Assembly: GCA_009840735.1 (NCBI GenBank)
Contig: VXNF01000016.1
Coordinates: 2,380 to 43,981, forward strand
Length of the DNA: 41,602 nt
Direction: 5' to 3'
From: Acidimicrobiia bacterium
Lineage (GTDB): Bacteria; Actinomycetota; Acidimicrobiia; Acidimicrobiales; CATQHL01
This document shows positions 1 to 8,797 of the stretch, piece by piece; the stretch's first letter is position 1, and each line of letters opens with the position of its first letter. Under the pieces are notes generated by a model, which did no database searches, had not been told where the DNA came from, and worked only from the letters and a program-made list of their open reading frames with translations. The position numbers were made by a program, and so were the translations under genes.

Positions 1-220
1 GCGTGCGGAGAGGAAGGAGCAGAACGGCACCCCGAACCCCCGCCCGGACAGCCGCAGCCAACCGAGGGCGGCGGCCGGACCCCTGCCCGGACAGCCGCAG
101 CCAACCGAGGGCGGGGGGCCGGGGGGCCGGGCTGCGACGCCTGCGCAGCACGCTGAGCCTGCGAAGCGTGCGGAGAGGAAGGAGCAGAACGGCACCCCGA
201 ACCCCCGCCCGGACAGCCGC
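1..220. repeat. Nested direct repeats at the contig end
   Basis: Bases 1-55 recur exactly at 166-220. A shorter 29-base unit at 42-70 recurs exactly at 85-113. The copies lie just downstream of the ino1 stop codon, and no convincing gene is seen here. The outer repeat touches the first base of the window, so the array probably continues beyond it and may be why the assembly stopped. The function is unknown; an intergenic repeat family or a recombination remnant are both possible. Confidence 0.85.
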
Positions 221-222
221 GA

Positions 223-1293
223 TTACTCGCCGGCGATGAATGCCTCGACGGCCTTGCGGGCGTCTTCGTCGCGCATCTGACGCGGCGGGGACTTCATGAA
301 GTAGGCGGAGGTCTCATACAGCGGACCGCCGATTCCCCGGTCGAGACCCAGGCGGGCGCAGCGGATGGCGTCGATGACCACTCCGGCGGAGTTGGGGCTG
401 TCCCACACCTCCAGCTTCAGCTCCACGTTCAGCGGCACATCGCCGAAGGTGGTGCCCTCGATGCGGATGTGGCACCACTTGCGGTCCTCGAGCCACGGCA
501 CATGGTCGGAGGGACCCACATGCACGTCCGAGCCTGCCAGCTCGGACTCCAACTGGCTGGTGACGGCCTGGGTCTTGGAGATCTTCTTGGACTCGAGGCG
601 GTCCCGCTCCAGCATGTTCAAGAAGTCGGTGTTGCCGCCGAAGTTCAGCTGGTAGGTGCGGTCCACGCGCACGCCGCGGTCCTGGAACAGGCGGACCAGG
701 TTGCGGTGGACGATGGTGGCCCCCACCTGCGACTTGATGTCGTCCCCCACGATCGGGACGCCCCGCATCCGGAAGCGCTCGGCCCAGGACTCGTCGCCGG
801 CGATGAACACCGGCATGCAGTTGATGAGGGCGCAGCCGGCTTCGAGGGCCTGCTCCGCGTACCAGCGGGCCGCCTGCTCGGCGCCCACCGGAAGGTACGA
901 GACGAGAACGTGGGTGTCGGTGTCGCGCAGCACGCCCGCCACGTCCACGGGCGCCTGCGGCGACTCCACGATCACATCCGCGAGGTAGCGGCCGACGCCG
1001 TCGAGGGTGGGTCCGCGCTGGACGGTCACGCCCGCGCTCGGCACCTCGCAGAACGCCACGGTGTTGTTCTGCCCGCCCGCGATGGCCTTGGCGAGATCCT
1101 CGCCTACTTTGGCCGCGTCGACGTCGAAGGCGGCGGTGAACCGGACGTCGTCGATGCGGTAGCCGCCGAGCACCGGATGCATCAGGCCGGGAATGTCCTC
1201 TCCCGAGCGTGCGTCGCGGTAATACTCGACGCCTTGGACGAGTGAGGAGGCGCAGTTGCCGACTCCGACGATTCCCACGTTGATCGATCCCAT
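223..1293 (-). CDS. ino1: Inositol-1-phosphate synthase (actinobacterial type)
   Basis: This 356-residue cytoplasmic enzyme would convert glucose 6-phosphate to inositol 1-phosphate using NAD. In actinobacteria this feeds phosphatidylinositol and mycothiol synthesis. The N-terminus carries a Rossmann motif ([11 protein letters not shown], about residues 7-17), and the conserved core segments [29 protein letters not shown] and [11 protein letters not shown] follow. The length is normal for the actinobacterial form, which is much shorter than the eukaryotic one. The ATG at 1293 directly precedes the Rossmann fold. It is divergent from a LysR gene across about 260 bp of AT-rich DNA that could control both. 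Identification is firm; control by that LysR protein is inferred from position only. Confidence 0.95.
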   Translation of the reverse strand: MGSINVGIVGVGNCASSLVQGVEYYRDARSGEDIPGLMHPVLGGYRIDDVRFTAAFDVDAAKVGEDLAKAIAGGQNNTVAFCEVPSAGVTVQRGPTLDGVGRYLADVIVESPQAPVDVAGVLRDTDTHVLVSYLPVGAEQAARWYAEQALEAGCALINCMPVFIAGDESWAERFRMRGVPIVGDDIKSQVGATIVHRNLVRLFQDRGVRVDRTYQLNFGGNTDFLNMLERDRLESKKISKTQAVTSQLESELAGSDVHVGPSDHVPWLEDRKWCHIRIEGTTFGDVPLNVELKLEVWDSPNSAGVVIDAIRCARLGLDRGIGGPLYETSAYFMKSPPRQMRDEDARKAVEAFIAGE

Positions 1294-1416
1294 GTCTTCC
1301 TCCTTGCGCCTGCGCCTGTCCTCTCGGCGCTTTGGGGTGGTTCGAGTGCTGCCGGCGCCCGTTCACCGGGGACCAGGCCGCGATTCGGTTGCGGACCGTG
1401 CCGCCGAGGCGACCCC

Positions 1417-1444
1417 AATATATTAGCTAGTTGGAACGATGCAA
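1417..1444 (-). promoter_or_regulatory. Candidate ino1 promoter
   Basis: On the minus strand, TTGCAT (1439-1444) and TATATT (1417-1422) are separated by 16 bases, a good sigma-70-type arrangement in an AT-rich island within GC-rich DNA. Transcription would begin near 1410 and leave a leader of about 117 bases before the ino1 ATG. A second exact TATAAT on the same strand (1464-1469) lacks a good -35 box. Confidence 0.45.
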
Positions 1445-1451
1445 GCGCATC
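1438..1451. promoter_or_regulatory. Inverted repeat overlapping the ino1 -35 box
   Basis: GATGC (1438-1442) and GCATC (1447-1451) form 5-bp arms around a 4-base spacer and overlap the candidate ino1 -35 element. An overlapping TTG-N8-CAA at 1431-1444 also fits the LysR-type T-N11-A pattern. An operator for the adjacent LysR regulator is plausible but inferred. Confidence 0.3.
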
Positions 1452-1552
1452 AATAGGAAATCAATTATACAATGCCGCCCGTGGGGCGAAACGGCCGACG
1501 ACACCTCGCGGACGATCATCCGACTGCTCGTCCCGGCGCCGCGGCGATCCCC

Positions 1553-2437
1553 GTGAACGTCAACACCCGCACCCTCGCCTACCTGCAGAAGGTGGCGGAA
1601 CTCTCATCGTTCACCGAGGCTGCCGAGGAGTTCGGCATCAGTCAGCCCGCGCTGTCCCAGAGCCTCGCCCAGCTCGAGCAGCGGCTCGGGATCGTGCTGT
1701 TCGAGCAGGACGGGCGCCGCAGGCGGCTCACCGAGGCCGGGCGGACGGTGGCGGAATTCGCAGGCGAGGTGCTCGGTCGCACCAGCGAGTTGGAGACGTG
1801 GATCCAGTCGCATCATGACGGCGACGTGGGCCAGCTGCGGATCGGGCTCACCGACGCTGCCACCCTGTACCTGCTTCCCGACGCCCTGATGATCTTCCGG
1901 GAGACGCACCCGGGGGTGGAGCTGCAGCTCATCGTGGACTCCACGACGGCGCTCTGCGACCTGCTGGCGCGCTACGAGCTTGACTTGGTCTTCGCCGTGG
2001 GCCCGCCGCCGCCGGGATTGGTGGGCGAGATGATCGGTGCCGAGGAGCTGCGCGTCTATGCCCGTCGGAACGACGAGGGGGACCAGACAGGCGCCGCCGA
2101 GCACGGTTGGGCGCTGCCTCCGGCCCGGTCGCGCACACGTGCGCTGATCGACGCGAGCCTCGCCGAGCGGGGCATCGAACCCGTCGTGACGCTCACTTCC
2201 CAGAACCCCGACGTGCTGCGCCAGGTGGCGGCGGTGGGTCTGGCCCTGACCGTGCTCCCCGCGGCGGTGGGCGGCAACGACCCGTCCCTGCGCGACGTTC
2301 TCGGCGAGGCCGTAGCGCTCCGCCCGCTGACCATGATGCGACGGGAATCAGCGCCAGATGACGCTCGGGTGGCGGCGCTCGGCCGCTTGGCCCGCGACAT
2401 GGTGCGCCTCACGGGCGCAGCGACACCCGCGCCATGA
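1553..2437 (+). CDS. LysR-family transcriptional regulator
   Basis: This is a DNA-binding regulator with an N-terminal winged helix-turn-helix (FTEAAEEFGISQPALSQS, then LAQLEQRLG) and a periplasmic-binding-like effector domain from about residue 90. From the GTG at 1553 it is 294 residues, the usual LysR length. That start is preferred because the HTH then begins within the first few residues. An ATG at 1472 would add a 27-residue arginine/proline-rich extension not typical of the family. The gene is divergent from ino1, and its 3' end overlaps the convergent membrane-protein gene by 29 bp. The effector is unknown. Family assignment is firm and target inference weak. Confidence 0.9.
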   Translation: MNVNTRTLAYLQKVAELSSFTEAAEEFGISQPALSQSLAQLEQRLGIVLFEQDGRRRRLTEAGRTVAEFAGEVLGRTSELETWIQSHHDGDVGQLRIGLTDAATLYLLPDALMIFRETHPGVELQLIVDSTTALCDLLARYELDLVFAVGPPPPGLVGEMIGAEELRVYARRNDEGDQTGAAEHGWALPPARSRTRALIDASLAERGIEPVVTLTSQNPDVLRQVAAVGLALTVLPAAVGGNDPSLRDVLGEAVALRPLTMMRRESAPDDARVAALGRLARDMVRLTGAATPAP

Positions 2438-3269
2438 GGTCCATGCCGAAGGCCGTCATGATCGCCAAGTACAGCAGGCCGGTGCCGGCCATGACCGCGG
2501 CGTAGCGGCGGATCCGCAGCGCCGCCTCGGTGGCACCCAACAGCAGGGCACTCCCCGCCGCGCAAAGCGCCCAGTACCAGCCCAGCAGGCCACCGAAGCC
2601 GTCGTCCACGCCGCCCGTCAGGATCGACACGACGCCGGTGGGCCATAGCAGCACCACCGTCTCGGCCACCCACAGCGCCATGGCCCAGCGCACGAGCTGC
2701 ACCAACGGCGCCCGCCGCAAGCCGGGCTGCACCAGGTACCAGTGTCCCAGCAGCATGGCGTCGGAGACGACGCCGAGAAAGAGCGCCCCGACGGCCACGC
2801 GGGCGATCGACAGGGCGACCGGGCCGCCCGCGGCGACGCCTCCGGCCACCACGCCCACCAAGCCCGCCGCCGCGGGCAGCAGGTCCAGGGCGGGGGCGAA
2901 GCCGGCCCCGTCGGGCCCCTCGGGCCTATCGGGCGTCGGCGCGGGCCGGCCCAGCATCGCCGCCACTCTGGCGCGGCGACGCTGCGCGTCGCTCCGCTGG
3001 GCCGAGGGTGTCTGGGCGCGCCGCCGGACCGAGACGCCCAGCACACCGAAGGCAAGCGCCGCGGCCACGAGCGCCGCGGTGTCGCGCACCGGCCGGAACC
3101 CCGCCGCAGCGCCAACGATGCCCGCGAGCGCCGCCAGCGCGCCGTACACCGACCGCAGCAGCCATCCGTAGCCAGGCCCGACCTCACGCCGCCTTGCGGT
3201 CACCCACCCGAACAGCAGGCCTCCCGCAGCCCATTGCAGCAGGACGGTGGCGGCGTGGACCTCGCTCAC
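2409..3269 (-). CDS. Polytopic membrane protein coupled to lipBA
   Basis: This 286-residue protein has several hydrophobic segments, among them one after LGVVSDAMLLGHWYLVQPGL, one ending WVAETVVLLWP, and a C-terminal LLYLAIMTAFGMDLMARV. I do not recognise the family. A histidine and tryptophans sit at a membrane edge (LGHWYL). The GTG at 3269 overlaps the lipBA stop by 4 bp (GTGA), which implies translational coupling. Longer frames upstream run antisense-like through lipBA and are not supported. Cotranscription with lipoate and dehydrogenase genes suggests a respiratory or membrane-linked role, but that is context only. Confidence 0.75.
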   Translation of the reverse strand: MSEVHAATVLLQWAAGGLLFGWVTARRREVGPGYGWLLRSVYGALAALAGIVGAAAGFRPVRDTAALVAAALAFGVLGVSVRRRAQTPSAQRSDAQRRRARVAAMLGRPAPTPDRPEGPDGAGFAPALDLLPAAAGLVGVVAGGVAAGGPVALSIARVAVGALFLGVVSDAMLLGHWYLVQPGLRRAPLVQLVRWAMALWVAETVVLLWPTGVVSILTGGVDDGFGGLLGWYWALCAAGSALLLGATEAALRIRRYAAVMAGTGLLYLAIMTAFGMDLMARVSLRP

Positions 3270-5122
3270 TGCGTGAGCGCCGCTGCGACGACTCCGCCCT
3301 CTGGCGCTGTGGCGGGCGGCACGGCGGCCGCGGCGCCGACCGAACGTGCCGCACCCGCGGCGTGGTAGCTCGAGCGCGTCAGCGGGCTCGCCTCGACGTG
3401 GCCGATCCCCAACTCTCGGCCGATTCGGGCCAGCGCCGAGAACTCCTCCGGCGGCCACCAGCGCAGCACCGGCAGGTGGGCGCGGGATGGTCGCAGGTAC
3501 TGCCCGATGGTGACGATGTCACAACCGACGCCCGCCAGGTCGCCCAGCGCCCCGACCACCTCCTCGCTGGTTTCCCCGAGGCCCACCATGATCGAGGACT
3601 TGGTCGCCAGCCCGGCGTCCTTGGCCCGCGCCAGCACGGCGAGGCTGCGGGCGTAGCCGGCCGACGGTCGCACCGTCCGCTGCAGGCGGGCCACAGTCTC
3701 GATGTTGTGGTTCAACACGTCGGGGCGCTCGTCGAAGATGGTGGCGAGCGCCGCCGCGTCGCCCTTGCAGTCCGGGATCAGCACCTCCACGGTCACGCCG
3801 GGGCGCAAGCGCCGGATCGCCCGGATGCAGGCCGCGAAGTGGGCGGCACCGCCGTCGGGCACGTCGTCGCGGGCGACCGCGGTCACGACCGCGTGATTCA
3901 GCGCCATGCGGTCCACGGCCGCGGCCACCCGCTCGGGTTCGGCAGGGTCCAGCGGCTCCGGCCGGCGGGTGTCCACAAGGCAGAACCCGCAGGCCCGCGT
4001 GCAGCGCTCCCCGCCGAGCATGAACGTGGCCGTGCCGCCCTCCCAGCACTCATAGATGTTGGGGCAGCCGGCCTCCTCGCAGACCGTCACGAGGTCGAGG
4101 TCGCGCATCACCGACTTGATCCGCCGGAACTCCGGGCCGGTGCGGGCCACGACGCGCATCCACGCAGGCTTGCGCGCGCCGCCGGCGGAACTCTCCGGCG
4201 TCGTCGCCCGGTCGCTGGGTCGCGCCGGCGCAGGCTGCGCGCCGCCAGCCGCGACGGCAGGCTCAGCCGCCGAGGCGGCGCGGAGCCTTACCGGCACCGG
4301 TCTTGCTGCCGCCGGAGCCGCGCCTGCGGCGGCCGCCGCAGACTCGGCCTGGATCGTCGCAGGGGCGCGGCCGGTTGCGGACACGTCGGCCCGGTCCCAT
4401 CCCGCGCAGCCCCAGTGCCGAACCGCCACCGCGGCGGTGGCGTCCACAACCTCGGACATCGTGACGGCCACGCCCTCGGCCGCCAGCGACGTGACCGGAT
4501 GCTCGCGGATCCCGCAGGGAACGATGCGATCGAACCAGCTCAGGTCGGCGTCCACGTTGATGGCGAAGCCGTGCAGGGTTCGTCCGCGGCGCACCCGCAC
4601 TCCGATGGCGGCGATCTTGCGGGGCCGGGCGCCGTCGGGATCCAGCCAGACCCCTCGGTAGCGCTCGAGCCGGCCGGCACCCGGCAGTCCAAGGTCCGCC
4701 AGCGCCTCGACCAGCAGGTCCTCCAGGCAGCACACGTAGGCTGCGGCGGCCCCGAGCCCGCTGGCACGCGGGCCGGCGAGGCTGAGAATCGGGTACCCCA
4801 CCAACTGGCCGGGACCGTGGTAGGTGACGTCGCCGCCCCGGTCTGTGCGGCACACTTCGGCGCCGGCGGCGGCCGGATCCCCGAGCACGTGCGACATCGG
4901 GGCGTGTGGCCCCAACGTGACGACGTGGGGATGCTCCAGCAGCAGCAGAAAATTGCGGGAACTGTGGGCGTGCAGACCTCGCTGCAACGCCCAGGCTTCG
5001 TCGTAGCCGACCCTGCCGAGCCAGCGAACCGCCAGCGGCCGGGGGGCCACGACCTCGCTCGCGAGGCGCCCGGCGGCGCTCCCCAGCGGCGGGCGGAGGC
5101 TCGCTGCCACCTCCGGCGCCAC
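3266..5122 (-). CDS. lipBA: LipB-LipA fusion: octanoyltransferase plus lipoyl synthase
   Basis: One 618-residue chain carries both steps of de novo lipoylation. Residues about 25-240 are LipB, which transfers octanoate from acyl carrier protein to a target lysine: RGGDVTYHGPGQLVGYP, Lys169 in RKIAAIGV and catalytic Cys203 in VPCGIREHPVTS. An Ala/Pro-rich linker spans about 245-318. Residues about 320-600 are LipA, a radical-SAM enzyme that inserts two sulfurs. Its auxiliary-cluster cysteines are 348, 353 and 359, its radical-SAM cysteines are 374, 378 and 381, and it keeps the C-terminal RSSYHA. All catalytic residues are present. The GTG start at 5122 shares one base with the E2 stop (TAGTG). 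The two enzymes are normally separate proteins, so a natural fusion is uncommon. Confidence 0.93.
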   Translation of the reverse strand: MAPEVAASLRPPLGSAAGRLASEVVAPRPLAVRWLGRVGYDEAWALQRGLHAHSSRNFLLLLEHPHVVTLGPHAPMSHVLGDPAAAGAEVCRTDRGGDVTYHGPGQLVGYPILSLAGPRASGLGAAAAYVCCLEDLLVEALADLGLPGAGRLERYRGVWLDPDGARPRKIAAIGVRVRRGRTLHGFAINVDADLSWFDRIVPCGIREHPVTSLAAEGVAVTMSEVVDATAAVAVRHWGCAGWDRADVSATGRAPATIQAESAAAAAGAAPAAARPVPVRLRAASAAEPAVAAGGAQPAPARPSDRATTPESSAGGARKPAWMRVVARTGPEFRRIKSVMRDLDLVTVCEEAGCPNIYECWEGGTATFMLGGERCTRACGFCLVDTRRPEPLDPAEPERVAAAVDRMALNHAVVTAVARDDVPDGGAAHFAACIRAIRRLRPGVTVEVLIPDCKGDAAALATIFDERPDVLNHNIETVARLQRTVRPSAGYARSLAVLARAKDAGLATKSSIMVGLGETSEEVVGALGDLAGVGCDIVTIGQYLRPSRAHLPVLRWWPPEEFSALARIGRELGIGHVEASPLTRSSYHAAGAARSVGAAAAVPPATAPEGGVVAAALTQ

Positions 5123-6495
5123 TAGAGGATCTCGGCTTCCCAGTCCCGCGTCTGGATGATGTGGCGCAGGCGGTCCAAGAACGCGGCCACATACGCGCCG
5201 TCGAAGGCCCGGTGATCCCAGGCGAGCGCCAGCACGCCGACGGAGTGGATGGCAATGGCCTCGCCGCCGTCGGCGCCGGTCACCGCCACGGGCCGCCGAG
5301 CGATGCCGTCAGTCGACAGGATCGCCACCTGCGGCTGGTTGATGATCGGGAACTGCATGAGGGTGCCGTACTGGCCGGGGTTGGTGATGGTGAAAGTGCC
5401 CCCGGTCACCTCGGCGGCGGTGAGCTGCTTGGCACGGGCCCGAGCGGCCAGATCCACGACCTCGCGGGCGATGGCCCGCAGGCGCTTCGTCTCGGCGTCC
5501 CGCACAACCGGAGCCAGCAGCCCCTGGAACTCGAGGTCCACCGCCACGGCCAGATGCACGCTGCGGTGTACCACGAGGTCGGTGCCGTCGATGCTGGCGT
5601 TCAAGTGCGGGAAGTCGGCAATGGCATCGCAGGTCGCCCGGGCGATGAAGGGCAGGTAGGTGAGGCTGAAGCCCTCCTCGTTGCGCCAGGCGGCCCGAGC
5701 CTTGCGGCGCACCCGCTCGACGCCCTCGAAGTCCACCTCCACCGCGGTCAGCACATGCGGCGAGGTGGCCTTGGAGGCGACCATGTGCCGGCCGATGGTC
5801 TTGCGGATGCTGCTGAGCGGCACGATCCGGGGGCTGCCTGCCTCGGTCTCGCGCGGCTCCGGCATTGCCTGCGCCGCCGGGCGCTGTGGGGCCGGAGCGG
5901 CGGCGGGGCCCGGTGCGCTGCGGCGCTTCCGGATGACGCGCTCCACGTCGGCGCGGGTGACGCGTCCGCCGACGCCGCTGCCGCTGATCGCGGCAACGTC
6001 GATGCCGTGCTCGTTGACGAGCCGGCGCACCACCGGCGACAGCAGGCGCGGCGGGGATCGCTCCGGCGACTCGGCCTCGGCGGCTGCGGGCACCGAGGCG
6101 GGCTCGGCTGCGGCTACGGGCTCGGGAACCGGCGCAGGTTCGTCCGCAGCGGCAGTCTCGGGTTGAGCTTCCGCGGCGTCAGCAGGCTCCGGCACCGGCC
6201 CAGCTTGGGTCTCGGGCGCGGGAGCCTCGGCGGGCACCGATTCGGGCGCGGGAGCCTCGGCGCTGTCGGATATGTAGGCCAGCAGCGCGCCGACCTCCAC
6301 TGTCTCCCCTTCAGCCACGACCACCTTGGTGAGGACTCCCGACGCCGGTGACGGCACCTCGGAGTCCACTTTCTCGGTGGAGATCTCAAAGAGCGGCTCG
6401 TCGCGGCCCACCGTCTCGCCGACCTGCTTGATCCAACGGAGAATGGTGCCCTCGGTCACCGTCTCGCCCAGCTGCGGAAGAACCACCTCGGCCAT
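5122..6495 (-). CDS. 2-oxoacid dehydrogenase E2, dihydrolipoyl acyltransferase
   Basis: This 457-residue E2 core protein belongs to a pyruvate, 2-oxoglutarate or branched-chain dehydrogenase complex. A single N-terminal lipoyl domain carries the acceptor lysine at residue 42 in STEKVDSEV. A long Ala/Pro/Glu linker follows, then a peripheral-subunit-binding domain (LLSPVVRRLVNEHGIDVAAI), a second linker and the catalytic domain ending with the active-site motif DHRAFDGA. The ATG at 6495 begins exactly at the lipoyl domain (MAEVVLPQLGE), and the open frame further upstream is not conserved-looking. It lies between lpd and lipBA, so its own lipoylation enzyme is encoded next door. Substrate cannot be told from sequence alone; 2-oxoglutarate (SucB) is common in this actinobacterial gene order. 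Confidence 0.92.
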   Translation of the reverse strand: MAEVVLPQLGETVTEGTILRWIKQVGETVGRDEPLFEISTEKVDSEVPSPASGVLTKVVVAEGETVEVGALLAYISDSAEAPAPESVPAEAPAPETQAGPVPEPADAAEAQPETAAADEPAPVPEPVAAAEPASVPAAAEAESPERSPPRLLSPVVRRLVNEHGIDVAAISGSGVGGRVTRADVERVIRKRRSAPGPAAAPAPQRPAAQAMPEPRETEAGSPRIVPLSSIRKTIGRHMVASKATSPHVLTAVEVDFEGVERVRRKARAAWRNEEGFSLTYLPFIARATCDAIADFPHLNASIDGTDLVVHRSVHLAVAVDLEFQGLLAPVVRDAETKRLRAIAREVVDLAARARAKQLTAAEVTGGTFTITNPGQYGTLMQFPIINQPQVAILSTDGIARRPVAVTGADGGEAIAIHSVGVLALAWDHRAFDGAYVAAFLDRLRHIIQTRDWEAEIL

Positions 6496-6557
6496 TTGCG
6501 CCCGTCCTTGTGCTCTCGATCCTGCTCTACCGGTCGTCCGTGCCCCGCCGCGGGCTG

Positions 6558-7952
6558 CTAGCCGTGCAGCGACCTGCCGGTCAGCGACAGCACCGTCTCG
6601 CCGAACAGTTCGCTGAGCGTGGGGTGCGGCTGAATCAGGCCAGCCACGTCGGCCACCGTGGCCTCCCAGTTCACGGCCAGGTATCCCTGCCCGAGCTGCT
6701 CGGTGGCCCACGGTCCCACGAGGTGGACGCCCAGCAGCCGGCCCGCGGCGCCGTCGGTGCTCCGCTCGGCCACCACCTTCACGAACCCTTCGGTCTCGCC
6801 AACGATCATGGCCCGTCCGTTGGCGGCGTAGCGGTGCTTGGAGACCGCCGCGTCCAGGCCGGCTTCAGCGGCCTGCTGCTCGGTGAGACCGGCGAAGGCC
6901 ACCTCCGGGCTGCAGTAGATGCACCAGGGCACGTTGGCGTAGTCGATCGGCGGCGGGTTCTCACCCAGCAGATGCTGCACCGCCAAGATGCCCTCGGCGA
7001 AGCCCACATGCGCAAGCTGCGGCGTGGCGATCACGTCGCCGGCGGCGTAGACCCCCGCCTCGCCCGTGCGGCAGAACTCGTCGACGGTCAGGAAACCGCG
7101 CTCACAGGTCGCCACCGCGGTGCCGTCGAGCCCTAGACCGTCGGTGACGGGACGCCGCCCGACGCTCACCACGACCAGGTCGGCCCCCACCGCCTGGCCG
7201 TCGCCGAACCGCACCCGCATCGACTCGCCGGCCACCTCGACGCCGGTCACGTCGACGCCGGTGTGTACCGCCATGCCGCGGCGCTTGAAGGAACGCTCGA
7301 CCTGCTTGCTCACCTCGTCGTCGGCGCCCGCCAGCAGCCGCGGCAGCACCTCCAGCAGGGTCAGGCGGCTGCCCATGTCGCACAGCATCGAAGCGAACTC
7401 GCAACCGATGGCGCCCCCGCCGATCACCACCGCGCTGGCCGGCACGGACTCGACAGACAGCAGCTCGTCGGAGGTCACGACGCGCTCGCCGTCGACGTCG
7501 ATGCCGGGCAAGCTGCGGGGCACCGAGCCCGTGGCCAGAATGATGTGGCGTCCGGTGAGCGTCGCGCTCTCACCGCCGCCGGTGACGGTGACGGTGCGGT
7601 CCGCGCCTAAGGCGCCGCTGCCGTCGTAGACGGTGACCTTGCGGCTGCCGAGCAGTTTGGCCAGCCCGCCGGCGAGCCGGTCGATGATTCCCTGCTTGCG
7701 CTGCTGCACGACGGCCATGTCCAGCGTGGGCGTCGAGCTGGCGACTCCGAACTCGCCGGCGCGGCCCACCGCCTTGAAGACCGCGGCGGTCTCCAGCAAC
7801 TCCTTGGCGGGGATGCACCCCACGTGCAGGCATGTGCCTCCCAGCTTGGAACGCTCCACGAGGCCCACGTCCAGCCCGGCGCTCGCCGCGTACAGCGCCG
7901 CGGCGTAACCGGCCGGGCCGCCGCCCACCACGATCAGGTCGTGCGATGCCAC
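6558..7952 (-). CDS. lpdA: Dihydrolipoyl dehydrogenase (E3)
   Basis: This 464-residue FAD flavoprotein reoxidises the dihydrolipoyl arm of E2 and passes electrons to NAD. The N-terminal FAD motif is VVGGGPAGYAAAL. The redox-active disulfide is Cys41/Cys46 in GGTCLHVGCIP. An internal NAD-binding motif is VVIGGGAIGCEFA, the second FAD motif is VYAAGDV, and the C-terminal HPTLSE supplies the catalytic His-Glu pair at the dimer interface. The length is normal. It is 62 bp upstream of the E2 gene on the same strand. Only 50 bp separate it from the end of the transporter operon, so its promoter lies in that short gap or transcription reads through. Confidence 0.96.
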   Translation of the reverse strand: MASHDLIVVGGGPAGYAAALYAASAGLDVGLVERSKLGGTCLHVGCIPAKELLETAAVFKAVGRAGEFGVASSTPTLDMAVVQQRKQGIIDRLAGGLAKLLGSRKVTVYDGSGALGADRTVTVTGGGESATLTGRHIILATGSVPRSLPGIDVDGERVVTSDELLSVESVPASAVVIGGGAIGCEFASMLCDMGSRLTLLEVLPRLLAGADDEVSKQVERSFKRRGMAVHTGVDVTGVEVAGESMRVRFGDGQAVGADLVVVSVGRRPVTDGLGLDGTAVATCERGFLTVDEFCRTGEAGVYAAGDVIATPQLAHVGFAEGILAVQHLLGENPPPIDYANVPWCIYCSPEVAFAGLTEQQAAEAGLDAAVSKHRYAANGRAMIVGETEGFVKVVAERSTDGAAGRLLGVHLVGPWATEQLGQGYLAVNWEATVADVAGLIQPHPTLSELFGETVLSLTGRSLHG

Positions 7953-8002
7953 CGCGTCAGCCTACCGGTCGCCCCCCGCCGGTCCCCGAGTCGGGCGCCG
8001 GC

Positions 8003-8797
8003 TCAGACGGTCAGGCAGGAGGCCAGCAGCGAACGAGTGTACGGATGGCGGGGATCGCCGAAGAGGTCGGCGGTGTTGCGCTGCTCGACGATCTCGCCGG
8101 CACGCATGACGGCTACGCGGTCGGCCAAGTGCCGGGCCACAGCGAGATCGTGGGTGATGAACAGGTAGGTGAGGTTGCGCTCGACCTTCAGGCGCCGCAG
8201 CAGGTTCAGCACTCCGGCCTGCACCGACACGTCCAACGCCGAGGTGGGTTCGTCGAACAGGATCAACGAGGGTTCCAGGATCAACGCCCTGGCCAGCACG
8301 GCCCGCTGCGCCTGGCCCCCGCTCAGTTCGTGCGGGAAGCGGCGGCGCACGGCAGAGCTCAGGTCCAGCGCCGCCAACATCTCGTCCACCCGGGTCGCGC
8401 GCTGCGCCCGGTTCAACGAGGTGTGGACCTGAAGCGGCTCCTCGATCTGGGTGGCGATCCGCCGCCGCGGGCTGAGTGCCAGCAGCGGGTTCTGCGCCAC
8501 CATCTGGATGCGGCGTCGCTGCCGCCGGCCGGCCCGACGGCTCAGGTTGGCCAGTTCGGTGCCGTCGAAGCGGATGCTACCGGCCACCGGGCGTACCAGC
8601 CCGACCACAGTCTCGGCCAGCGTGGACTTGCCCGACCCCGACTCGCCAACCACGGCCAGGGTCTCGCCGGCAGCCACTTCGAGGCTCAGCCCGTCGATCA
8701 CCCGGAGACGCCTGCCGGATCCGCCCACCTCGCCACGATCGCTGCGCCGGATTGCGTACTCCACCCGGAGGTCACTGATCGCCAGCAGCGTGCTCAT
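8003..8797 (-). CDS. Oligopeptide-type ABC importer, second ATPase (DppF/OppF-like)
   Basis: This 264-residue ATPase would energise import through the two permeases encoded upstream. It shows Walker A GESGSGKST, signature LSGGQAQRA and Walker B LILFDEPTSALD. It ends shortly after HPYTRSLLAS, so it lacks the usual C-terminal oligopeptide-ATPase extension seen in its partner. The ATG at 8797 overlaps the stop of that partner by 4 bp (ATGA), indicating coupled translation. It is the last gene of a five-gene transporter set. Substrate specificity cannot be read from the ATPase. Confidence 0.93.
   Translation of the reverse strand: MSTLLAISDLRVEYAIRRSDRGEVGGSGRRLRVIDGLSLEVAAGETLAVVGESGSGKSTLAETVVGLVRPVAGSIRFDGTELANLSRRAGRRQRRRIQMVAQNPLLALSPRRRIATQIEEPLQVHTSLNRAQRATRVDEMLAALDLSSAVRRRFPHELSGGQAQRAVLARALILEPSLILFDEPTSALDVSVQAGVLNLLRRLKVERNLTYLFITHDLAVARHLADRVAVMRAGEIVEQRNTADLFGDPRHPYTRSLLASCLTV

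Noticed and set aside
1-220. CRISPR array
   Set aside because: Repeats are too few and nested, without regular spacers or nearby cas genes.
3008-5125. Long open frame on the plus strand opposite lipBA
   Set aside because: It has no recognisable domain, is Arg/Gly/His-rich as expected for antisense of GC-rich genes, and lies over a gene with complete catalytic motifs.
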